DNA from: Propionibacteriaceae bacterium
GTDB taxonomy: Bacteria > Actinomycetota > Actinomycetes > Propionibacteriales > Propionibacteriaceae
Reading direction: 5' to 3'
NCBI GenBank assembly: GCA_009780915.1
Contig: WQZD01000008.1
Location: 35,673 to 99,672 of the forward strand
Length of the DNA: 64,000 nt
The notes under the pieces were generated by a model, which was given only the letters and a program-made list of their open reading frames with translations, did no database searches and was not told the origin of the DNA. Of this stretch, positions 19,053 to 28,300 are shown piece by piece. Position 1 is the stretch's first letter; every line of letters begins with the position of its first letter. A program made the position numbers and the translations under genes.

Positions 19053-19568
19053 CTATCGTGGAAGGTCGTCACTGTCAGCTTGCTTCAGCGTCACCTTGAT
19101 CATGTTCCGCACACCGGAGGTCTTGACGAAGGTGTCGAGTGGTGTTGATGAGTCCCACTTCGTGACTGTCATCTGGAAGTCAATGCTCACGTCACAGGAT
19201 GTCAGATAAGGCAAAGGTGCGCACGCCGCTTTCGACATGCCCTCGATCTGATCCTTGTAAAGGTACTGCGCGAAATCGTCGCGAACGCCGCCGCCCGCTG
19301 ACTTCACGGCGGCTTGGGCAGTTTGATCTGGCTGGTCGACTGGCACCACAGTGGCAGAGAACCATAACGGATCACTGCCCGGAACTTTCGCCGGGCCAAC
19401 CACCTCGAAGGCCATCCCATACTTGCCTTGCAGGGTCTGCAACAGGTATGCCTGACCGCCCGCCGAATCCGTGAACACCGGCTTCGGCAGCAGACTGGCG
19501 CAACCAGACAAGATGAGTGACAGGAGGCCAACAGCCATGAAGAACGCCACCTTTCTGAGTCTGCCCAT
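19053..19568 (-). CDS. Hypothetical lipoprotein
   Basis: A 171-residue protein with a signal peptide and lipobox LILSGC, followed by a mature domain with Cys residues (CAPLPYLTSCD) and no family I recognise. The ATG at 19568 overlaps the stop of the preceding short ORF as ATGA, so the two were cotranscribed before or after the IS insertion described upstream. Codon use is less GC-biased than that of its neighbours. Confidence 0.65.
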   Translation of the reverse strand: MGRLRKVAFFMAVGLLSLILSGCASLLPKPVFTDSAGGQAYLLQTLQGKYGMAFEVVGPAKVPGSDPLWFSATVVPVDQPDQTAQAAVKSAGGGVRDDFAQYLYKDQIEGMSKAACAPLPYLTSCDVSIDFQMTVTKWDSSTPLDTFVKTSGVRNMIKVTLKQADSDDLPR

Positions 19569-19828
19569 CACTGCCCCCACGTGAACGATATCTGGCCTCC
19601 AGACACGGACAGGTTGGTGATCCCAGGAGACTGGGCCAACGCCGCCGCCATGGCCTGCCGAACATTCGGGTCATCGACGTAGAGGATGTCCTGCTGATAC
19701 AAGTCACTCTTGCTCTTGCTGTTGGTGGTGAAAGTGACCACCTTGTCATCCACGTTCATCCCTGCGAAACCACCACCTGCGTTAAAAACATCGGAGAATC
19801 CGAGGTTATGGGACTGACCCCATATCAC
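19568..19828 (-). pseudogene. 5'-truncated gene fragment preceded by IS3 remnant
   Basis: An 86-codon frame that starts with a GTG lying within the IS3-type end sequence, so its first six residues (MIWGQS) probably derive from the insertion element. The rest (containing KVVTFTTNSKSKSDLYQQD) looks like the C-terminal part of a secreted protein whose front was lost. It is coupled to the following lipoprotein by an ATGA overlap. An internal ATG at 19759 might still be used. Function unknown. Confidence 0.5.
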
Positions 19829-19838
19829 GGACAGTTGT

Positions 19839-19910
19839 TTAGTTGGTTGGGGCCTGTTGCTCCAGGCGTCGTTCGTAGTCTACTGGGCTGAGGTATGGGC
19901 TGTGCCAAGT
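19839..19910 (-). pseudogene. IS3-family transposase C-terminal remnant
   Basis: Translation of the minus strand gives 23 residues ending in HSPYLSPVDYERRL and a stop, which is the hallmark ending of IS3-group transposases (HSxLGYLSPxEYE). An in-frame stop lies just before it, and the sequence after it matches an element end that runs to about 19810. Only this scrap of the element remains. Confidence 0.75.
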
Positions 19911-19920
19911 TCAGTAGACA

Positions 19921-19957
19921 AAACGGGTGAACCCACAAACCGTAGGTTCACCCGTTT
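19921..19957 (-). terminator. Intrinsic terminator of tRNA-Ser/tadA
   Basis: AAACGGGTGAACC (19921-19933) pairs perfectly with GGTTCACCCGTTT (19945-19957) around an 11-nt loop, 22 bp after the tRNA-Ser 3' end. On the minus strand the stem is followed by TTTTGT. Confidence 0.85.
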
Positions 19958-19973
19958 CCGATGTCCCGAGACA

Positions 19974-20519
19974 TCACATGGCGGTGACGGAGGGATTTGA
20001 ACCCTCGGTGGGTTGCCCCACACCCGCTTTCGAGGCGGGCTCCATCGGCCACTCGGACACGTCACCGCGGGACATCTTATCAAAGAAATGGCGAATGAGC
20101 CTCCCGCACTCATCGGCGCGGATCCCACCGGTCACTTCCGGGCGGTGATTGAGCCTCGGATCGCGGACGACATCGAACAAGGACGCCACGGCGCCAGCCT
20201 TGGGATCGTAGGCGCCGAAGACGATTCGGCCCACCCTTGCCAGGACCGCAGCACCGGCGCACATCGTGCAGGGCTCCAGGGTGACGACCAGCGTGCAGCC
20301 GTCGAGATGCCAGGTGCCCAGCACCTCAGAGGCCCGACGCAGGGCGAGGACCTCGGCGTGCGCGGTCGGGTCGCCCGTGAGCTCCCTCTCGTTCCCGGCC
20401 CAGGAGAGGACATTCCCGTCCCGATCGAGGACGACCGCCCCGATGGGGACGTCCGCATGCTCCTGTGCCCTGCGGGCCGCGTCCAGCGCCTGATCCATGG
20501 CAGAATCCCAGATCGTCAC
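19974..20519 (-). CDS. tadA: tRNA-specific adenosine deaminase, ORF running through a tRNA gene
   Basis: TadA converts the wobble adenosine of tRNA-Arg(ACG) to inosine. The zinc site is HAE (His54, Glu56) and PCTMC (Cys84, Cys87). The family's normal end falls near HFFDKMSR at about residue 150. After that there is no stop codon: the frame continues through the whole tRNA-Ser gene and ends at 19974-19976, adding roughly 30 residues coded by tRNA sequence. The GTG at 20519 has GAGGAGG 4 nt upstream. The extra tail is either translated or removed when RNase P cuts the shared transcript. Confidence 0.93.
   Translation of the reverse strand: MTIWDSAMDQALDAARRAQEHADVPIGAVVLDRDGNVLSWAGNERELTGDPTAHAEVLALRRASEVLGTWHLDGCTLVVTLEPCTMCAGAAVLARVGRIVFGAYDPKAGAVASLFDVVRDPRLNHRPEVTGGIRADECGRLIRHFFDKMSRGDVSEWPMEPASKAGVGQPTEGSNPSVTAM
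19979..20066 (-). tRNA. tRNA-Ser (anticodon CGA)
   Basis: The minus strand gives a class II tRNA with acceptor GGTGACG/CGTCACC, anticodon loop CTCGAAA (anticodon CGA), a long variable arm and T-arm GGTTCAAAT. The discriminator is G and CCA is encoded (19979-19981). It lies wholly inside the tadA reading frame, same strand. Confidence 0.95.
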
Positions 20520-20676
20520 CAGGCCTCCTCGCTGCGTCGTCGTGGTTCGTTGCTGTCACATTTTATCCTGCCCTCGCACCCGTCGGCGCCACCGATTGGC
20601 GCGTACGCGTGTGTTCCCCCCGGCTCGCCGCGAGTCGTGGACTAATGTGATGAGTGACTGACGAAAGCGAGGACTG

Positions 20677-21108
20677 ATGGACGTGTACCAGCTCAAGCCA
20701 CGAATCCCCGGTGGCACCTGGCTGTCTGTCATCCTCATCGTGCTCGGCACCCTCATGGTCGTCGTCTCCTTGATCGGCATGGTCTCCATGGGGCTGCGTG
20801 TGACCGGAGGCATCGTGGTCCTGCTCGGCCTGATCCTGTTGACCATCACGATCGTCGCCGTCATGAGGTCCCGTGTGACGGTCACCCTCGATGACGAGGG
20901 GTACAGCATCACCAGCCCACGCGGGGAGTTCTACGGGACCTGGGCCGACATCACCGATGTGAGCGTCTCGCGCAAGACGGCGAAAATCGCCCTCTGGCAC
21001 GGGCCCCAACGCCGCACGGTCATCGCCCATCCGGCTGGGATCATGGACGATGAGTTCATGGGGCTCCGCGAGAGCATCCGCGACCACCTGGAAACGCTCC
21101 AGGCCTGA
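20677..21108 (+). CDS. Small two-TM membrane protein with PH-like domain
   Basis: A 143-residue protein. Two hydrophobic segments (about 16-38 and 43-64) form a hairpin, followed by a beta-rich domain (VTVTLDDEGYSITSPRGEFY, then TWADITDVSVS) like the bacterial PH domain of YdbS/YcxB-type proteins. Function unknown. AGCGAGGA lies 5-7 nt before the ATG. Monocistronic by context. Confidence 0.72.
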   Translation: MDVYQLKPRIPGGTWLSVILIVLGTLMVVVSLIGMVSMGLRVTGGIVVLLGLILLTITIVAVMRSRVTVTLDDEGYSITSPRGEFYGTWADITDVSVSRKTAKIALWHGPQRRTVIAHPAGIMDDEFMGLRESIRDHLETLQA

Positions 21109-21172
21109 TCGACCCTCGTACCCCGGCTCGCGGAGCGGGCGGGCGCCCATCGACGCGCCTGCGGTGGCAGAA

Positions 21173-21178
21173 TAGGAT
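21173..21178 (+). promoter_or_regulatory. -10 element TAGGAT before the alcohol dehydrogenase
   Basis: TAGGAT lies 35 bp before the ATG at 21214 and is followed by an AGGAGGAG ribosome site, giving a short conventional leader. Confidence 0.45.
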
Positions 21179-21213
21179 ATGTTGCAATTGACTGTTCTGT
21201 AGGAGGAGTAGAC

Positions 21214-22251
21214 ATGTTGACTCACGCGTATGGCTTCGCTTCGGCGACGAGCCCCTGCCGTCCCATGGACATCGAACGCCGGGAGACCGGGCCCAAGGAT
21301 GTGCTTTTCGACATCTCCTACTGCGGCGTGTGCCACTCAGACATCCACACCGCCCGCAGCGAGTGGGGACCGTCCCGATACCCGCTGGTCGTCGGGCACG
21401 AGATCACGGGCATCGTCAGGGAGGTGGGGTCTCAGGTGACCGCTTTCAAACCCGGGGATCGTGTGGGCGTGGGATGCATGGTGGACTCCTGCGGGTCGTG
21501 CGAGTACTGCGCCCAGGGCCTCGAACAGTTCTGTGACAAGGGGATCTTCACGTACAACTCCCGCGACCAGTTCGGGCAGGTGACCCAGGGCGGCTATTCC
21601 CAATCGATCACCGTGCAGGAGCACTTCGTCTTCCACATGCCCGACTCCCTTCCGCTCGCCGAAGGCGCCCCCCTGCTGTGCGCGGGCATCACGACGTACT
21701 CCCCGCTGAAGCGATGGGTGAAGCCCGGCATGAAAGTCGCCGTGGTGGGCTTGGGGGGTTTGGGGCACGTGGGCGTCCAGATCGCGGCCGCCATGGGCGC
21801 CGAGGTCTCCGTCATCTCGCACACCATGTCCAAGCAGGCCGACGGACTGGCGCTCGGCGCCTCGGCCTACTATGCGACCTCCGAAGAAGGCACGTTCAAG
21901 CGCTTGGCCAACCAATTCGACATGATCTTGTCGACGGTGTCGTCCACGGAGGACTACACCAGCTACATCAACGCCCTGAACAAGACCGGCGTCATGGTCA
22001 ATGTGGGAATGCCGGCTGAGCCGGTGGACGTGTACGTGCGTGCGCTGTCCCCTCGCCGTACCCTCCAGGGCTCCCTGATCGGCGGATGCGCCGAGACCCA
22101 GGAGATGCTCGACTTCTGCGCCGAGCACGGGGTTCGCGCGCGGATCGAGACGATCTCCGGCGATGAGATCACTGAGGCCTACGACAAGGTGGTCCACTCA
22201 CAGGTGCGCTACAGGTACGTCATCGACGCCTCGACCCTCGGGGCACGGTGA
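21214..22251 (+). CDS. Zinc-dependent NAD(P) alcohol dehydrogenase (YahK/CAD group)
   Basis: A 345-residue medium-chain dehydrogenase. Catalytic zinc ligands are Cys37/Cys40-His41 region (CGVCHSDIH), GHE (His62, Glu63) and the Cys in LLCAGITTY. Structural zinc uses Cys93, 96, 99 and 107 in CGSCEYC...FC. The Rossmann motif VVGLGGLGHVGVQ is at about 173-185. This subgroup (YahK, yeast ADH6, cinnamyl alcohol dehydrogenases) reduces aldehydes broadly with NADPH. AGGAGGAG precedes the ATG. It converges on the giant repeat gene, with a shared terminator. Confidence 0.93.
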   Translation: MLTHAYGFASATSPCRPMDIERRETGPKDVLFDISYCGVCHSDIHTARSEWGPSRYPLVVGHEITGIVREVGSQVTAFKPGDRVGVGCMVDSCGSCEYCAQGLEQFCDKGIFTYNSRDQFGQVTQGGYSQSITVQEHFVFHMPDSLPLAEGAPLLCAGITTYSPLKRWVKPGMKVAVVGLGGLGHVGVQIAAAMGAEVSVISHTMSKQADGLALGASAYYATSEEGTFKRLANQFDMILSTVSSTEDYTSYINALNKTGVMVNVGMPAEPVDVYVRALSPRRTLQGSLIGGCAETQEMLDFCAEHGVRARIETISGDEITEAYDKVVHSQVRYRYVIDASTLGAR

Positions 22252-22312
22252 GGCCAGCCACGAGGTGACCGTCCCTCACGCGACGACTCCACGGCACGAC
22301 TCAACCACGACG

Positions 22313-22368
22313 CGAAAAACCCCCCTTCACGGCTCGGAGCGAACCAGCGAAGGGGGGCTTTTCGTTTT
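22313..22368. terminator. Bidirectional terminator between adh and the giant repeat gene
   Basis: CCCCCCTTC (22320-22328) pairs with GAAGGGGGG (22349-22357), flanked by AAAAA before and TTTT after, so it works in both directions for the two converging genes. Confidence 0.85.
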
Positions 22369-22374
22369 ATAGGA

Positions 22375-25300
22375 TCAGGAGATCAGCTCCCGATCTTTGC
22401 GGCGCAACCCGGCACCGACGCCGATCACGGCGCCTGCGACCAGGAGACATGCTGCGAGCCCACGGAGAGAACCCGAGCCGTCTACTGTGCCACCTGTCTT
22501 GATGGATGGTTCAGGAGTCGGAGTGACCTGACCCTGTGTCTCCACGGTCACCATGAAGCTCGCCTGCACCGGGCCAGAAGTGTCGCCCGTCGCAGTGAGT
22601 GTCTGCGTGCCGTTAGGAGTATTCGCGGGAACGGCGAACGACAACGTGACCGTGCCCTTCGGATCCGCAGTCGCGTAACCAAGATCCACTGTCCCCAACA
22701 CGAAGTGCACTCGCTCATTCGGGTTGAAGTTGTACCCAGTGGCAACCTGGTTCTCCAGAGGATTCCGTGTCGGATAGGCGAGCTCGAGGGTCAACGCCGA
22801 GATGACCAACGGAGCAGGATCAGACACGTTGCCGGCCTCGTCCTTCGCCACCAGTGTCACGGTCTCCCCAGCGGGGATACGCGTGTCTGGCTTGCACATG
22901 AACACACCTTGGCTGTCGGGGACGATGTCGATGCAACCCTTGATCGGCTGGCCTTGATCATCCCGCACAGTCACTGTGGTGTCCTTGTCCGTCGTGCCCG
23001 ACACCTCAGACCCGTTGCTCGGATCCGGGACGGGAGGATTGGGCTTGACCGTGTCGATCGTCACCTTGACCTCATTCGACGGGCCGGATGTGTTCCCATT
23101 CACGTCGGTCTCGTGAGCCACGAGCGTGTGGTCGCCATCCTTCAACGGCTGATCCGGGGTGCACGTCCACGTCTTGTTCGCCTGCACCACAGCGGTGCAA
23201 ACATCCGACGTCTGATCGGCCACCGTGACCGTGTCACCAGGGTTGTCCCCGGTGCCCGAGATCGGCAGCTTCGGATCGTTCGTGGTCGTGTTGTTCACCG
23301 GGTCGGTGATGACCGGGGCCGCAGGACCACCCGTGAACCTCAGGTCCATCGGAGATCCGTGGTCCGTCAGCTCAGTGCCGTTGACCGACGCCCGAGCCAC
23401 GTGCGAACCCACGACATAGGACGTCGCCGGCATGGTGTTCGTCCCGTTCGGCCCGACTTTCAGAGGCGATGTCGGGATGAAGGTCTTCGTCCCAGCCAAC
23501 TCCAGCTTCTGATCCGCCGTGGCGATGTCGAAGGTCGTATCCGGAACGGGGTTGCCGTACATGTCGAATGCGTACCCGGTAATCACATCGCTGTCACCGA
23601 TCTTCTGATCGTTGGTCGTGACCGCCACATGAGTTTGCAGAGTCACATCGTTGTACGACGGGGAATCCGGAGGAATGTCGCATCCAGCTTCCTTCACACA
23701 GACATCGCCGTGCTGGAAGTTCAACGTCACCGGAGAACCATGGTCCACCAGCTCTGTTCCATTGACCGAAGCGGTCGCCTGATGGGCGCCTTCCTTCATG
23801 GCCCGTCCGTTGACCACGCACGTGCCCTGCGCATTCGTGGTGCACACCGGGTCGATCACCAAATCGTCAGTGGAGATGACCTTGGCGAAGTTGAAGTCCA
23901 CACCCGCCACGACGTTGCCGTACTTGTCGAACGCGTACCCAGTCACCTGATCGGGGTCACCCGTCACAGGCTGATTGTCCTTCGTCACCGTCACGTGAGT
24001 CTGCAGATCCTTGTTGTCATACGACGGGGAATCCGGAGGAATCACGCAGTCGGCTTCTGTCACGCACACCGGGCCCGCGACGAAGTTGAGGGTGATCGGA
24101 TCGCCCACCGGGCGGAATCCGTCAGCCGTCACACTCGCGATGTGAGCACCTGCGACCATCGACGTGTACCAGATCGTCGATGTTCCATCGGCGCTGATCG
24201 GGTCGATACCGGTTTGGATGTTCAGCTTGGCATCCGTCGTCGTGGACTGCACCAAAGCGCCTTCCACAGCGTTGCCCCACTTGTCGAACGCCCACACAGT
24301 CGCCACGTCACGATCAACGAGATTCGCTGTCGCATTGTCCGTGGTGACCTCGACGCGCGTCCGCAACTCGGCCGGAAGGTTCGGGTCCACCGGCTGGCAG
24401 CCTTCGAGCTGCGAGCAGACCTGATCAGCCTTCCATGCGACCGACGCCGCCGGCTGACCCGTCGTCGTGTTGTTGATCGCACCCGCCACGATCGACGCGG
24501 TCACCGCATAGGTGCCCGACTTCGTCGACCACACCTGGACCGAGCAAATGCCACTGGCATTGGTGATGCAGGAGTTCTGCGTCACCCATGTCGGCCCGGT
24601 CGGGTTGATGGCGAAGGAGACCACAGCGTTCTGGACGGGGTTGTCCGTCTTGTCATGGATCGTCGCCGTCGCGGTGTACGTGTTCGCCGTGCCCTGGCCC
24701 ACTGTCAGCGGACCAGCAGGAGTGATCACCCAGCCCGAATGGCCAGGATCACCGTTACCGTTGCCGAAGCTGACGGCCACAGGAGATCCCTGAGGAATCT
24801 GCGTGTCCACCGTCACATCCGCATGATGGGTACCCATCACAGTCGACGTGTACCAGATCGTCGAGATGCCGTCGGCGTCCGTGACTGCGATATCCGGCTG
24901 AATAGTCAGAGCGGTTTCACCAGCCACCGGAGTGGAAGCCACCACAGCGCCCGGAACAGCGTTGCCGTAACGGTCGTACGCCCACACCTTGGCGATGTCC
25001 TGAGCGACGCCATCAGCCTCACGACCGTCCTGAGTGACCTCGACGCGCGTGATGTGTGTTGTGTCGACCGGCTCGCAGTTCTGCGTGCAGACCGGGCCAT
25101 GTGTGAACACGGCGTCCACGGTGTTCCTGAAGGGCAGGCCGCCCTGCAGGGCCGAGACCGTGTACGTGCCCACGAGCTTCGACGTGACCGTCACAGTGCA
25201 TGTGCCGTCAGCGCCAGTCGTGCACGACGCGGCCGAGAACGTCAGATCCGCCACCGGCGGGAACGCCGCCACAGCACCGGAAACCGGGTTGCCGCTCGCA

Positions 25301-28300
25301 TCCTTCATCGTCGCTGTCACCGTGAACAAGCTGCCCACCACCTGAGAGGTGGTCGGGGAGATGCTCAAGGTGGCATTCGCCACTGTCCCTGAACCGAAGT
25401 TCAAGGTGATCGTGCCATCCGTGGTCACCCGTCCGTCCATGCTCCTGGACGTCACGGGGACGAGACCGTCGATCCGAACGCTGGCCACATGAGCCGCGGC
25501 CACCGTCGAACGGTACTGGATCTCGCTGGTCCCATCGGCGGCCGTCGCCGGAATCGGCGTGACGATCGTCAGCGCACTATCCGTCGTCGTCGATGTGACC
25601 GCTGCACCCTGCACCGGGTTGCCGTACTTGTCATACGCGTACGCCATGGCCGTGTCGGATGCAGACCCATTGGCCTCCACGCCGTCCACCGTCACCTCGA
25701 CGCGCGTCACATTGTCAGGATTGACCGGGTTGCAATTGACCACGCACACCGGACCAGCCTTGAACGACACCGTCTGAGGACTCGCCTTCGTGCGATCGCC
25801 GCCACCGCCCACATCCGTGGGAACACCATTCTTCGGGAGGGTCGCATGGACACTCACCGTGGTGACGAGCAGCGACGACACCGTCACGGTGCACACACCG
25901 TCGGGGTTCGTCTGGCAGGATGTCGCGCTCAGCGACGCCGGGGAGGCCGGATCGAGGTAGAACGAGAAGGTCGCATCGGGAACGATGTTCCCAGTCGTGT
26001 CCTTCGCCGTCACCGTCACCGTGTACCCGTCGCCCACCGTGATCGGCGACGCCGGGGTGATCACCATCTCCGACATGGCCGGATCGGCCGCGCCGTTGGT
26101 GAACCGGATCTGGTTCATGACACCCGTCACCGGGCGCAGGCTGTCGATCGTGCCTTCAGCGGTGAACGTGCCGGCTTTGGTCGACGTCCACGCGACCATC
26201 GCGGTGCCGTCAGCGCCCGTGGTCGTCGTCTGCGTCCGCGGGGTCAGGTAACCGGTCAACTCACCAGTGGACTGGTCGATCACGAGGACTGTCGCACCAG
26301 GCACCACGTTGCCGTAGTGGTCGTACGCCCATGCCTTGGCCGTGTCTTGCGCCTGGCCATTGGCCATGCGGTCATTGTCGACCATCTCGAACCGAGTCAG
26401 ATGAGTCGGGTCGACCGGCTCACAGTTGCTCACGCACACACCGCCATGGACGAACGTCACATGAGGATGCTGCAAGAACGCGACGCCATCGACAGCGCCC
26501 GACACCTCGAACTCACCGACCAGCTTCGACGTGGCTGAGTAGGTGTACACACCAGGAGCGGACTCCAGGAAGTTGGTGATCGTCAGATCAGGCAGACCCG
26601 TAGGAGCGACACTGACACCCGAGACGACCAGCTGAGCGCTCGTCAGACCCGTGATGGGGTTGTCGTACTGGTCATGCGCCACGCCTGTGATCGTCACAAG
26701 CGCGCCAACCGTCTGAGTGGGCGGATCCAGGCTCAAAGTCGAGTTGCCGGGATCAAAGGGACCGTGGGTGAACGTCACATGAGGACGCTGAGTCAACTGC
26801 ACGCCTTCAACGACCGCCGACACCTCGAACTCACCGATCTTCAGCGAGGTCGCGTCATAGGTGTACACACCCGGAGTGATTTCCTGGAAGTTCGACAAGG
26901 TCAAATTCGGCAACCCTGTTGGGCTCACGCTCTGACCAGTCACAACGACCTGGCTCTCAGGCAGCCCGGTGATCGGGACATCAGACCCGTTCCGGACTGT
27001 CACCGTGATCGTCACGAGATCACCGACCACCTGGGTGGGCGGGTCGACCGTCACATTCGAATGGTCAACATTGGGAAGGTCCTGATGGAACGTCACATGA
27101 GGACGCTGCGTCAACGGCACGCCCGCGACAACAGCCGACACCTCGAACTCACCAGGCACTGGCGACGTCGCATCATAGGTGTACACACCGGGAGAGGTCT
27201 CCTGGAAGTTCGACAAGGTCAAATTCGGCAACCCTGTTGGGCCCACATCTTGACCAGTCACAACGACCTGGCTCTGCGGCAAGCCCGTCACCGGGTTATC
27301 CTCTTGATCACGAACCGTGGCCGTGATCTTCACCATGTCATTAATGACCTGCACTGTCGGCTGTACCGTCAGATTCGAGTTACCAGGATTAGGCGGACCA
27401 GCATGGAACGTCACATGAGGACGCTGCGTCAACTGCACGCCCTCGACGACGGCCGACACCTCGAACTCGCCAGCCTTCGCCGACGTCGCATCATAAGTGT
27501 ACACACCAGGAGAGGTTTCCTGGAAATTCGACAAGGTCAAATTCGGCAACCCTACGGGATCCACACTCTGACCAGTCACAACAACCTGGCTCTCAGGCAA
27601 CCCGGCGATCGGGGCATCAGACGCGTCCCGGACCGTCACCGTGATCGTCACCATCAGGTCGACCTCCTGGTAATTCGGCTGCACCTCTACGTTGGAGTAG
27701 CGAGTATCGGGAAGGTCCTGGGTGAACGTCACATGAGGACGCTGCGTCAACTGCACACCCTCAACCACAGCCGATACCTCGAACTCACCGACCTGGGCCG
27801 ATGTCGCATCATAGGTGTACACACCGGGAGAGGTCTCCTGGAAATTCGACAACGTCAGATTCGGCAACCCTGTGGGGCTCACACTCTGACCAGTCACAAC
27901 AACCTGGCTCTGCGGCAAACCCGTCACCGGATTGTCCTCAACGTCACGCACTGTGACCGTGACCTTGACCATATCATTGATCACCTGGTAGGTCGGCTGC
28001 ACCGTCACATTCGAGTGACCAGGATCAGGCGGACCAAAATAGAACGTCACATGAGGACGCTGCGTCAACTGCACGCCCGCAACCACAGCCGACACCTCGA
28101 ACTCGCCAACCTTCGCCGACGTCGCATCATAGGTGTACACACCGGGAGCGATCTCCTGGAAATTCGACAACGTCAAATTCGGCAACCCTGTCGGGCTCAC
28201 ACTCTGACCAGTCACAACAACCTGGCTCTGCGGCAGTCCCGTCACCGGGTTATCCTCTTGGTCACGAACCGTAGCCGTGATCGTGACCGTGTGGTCGATC

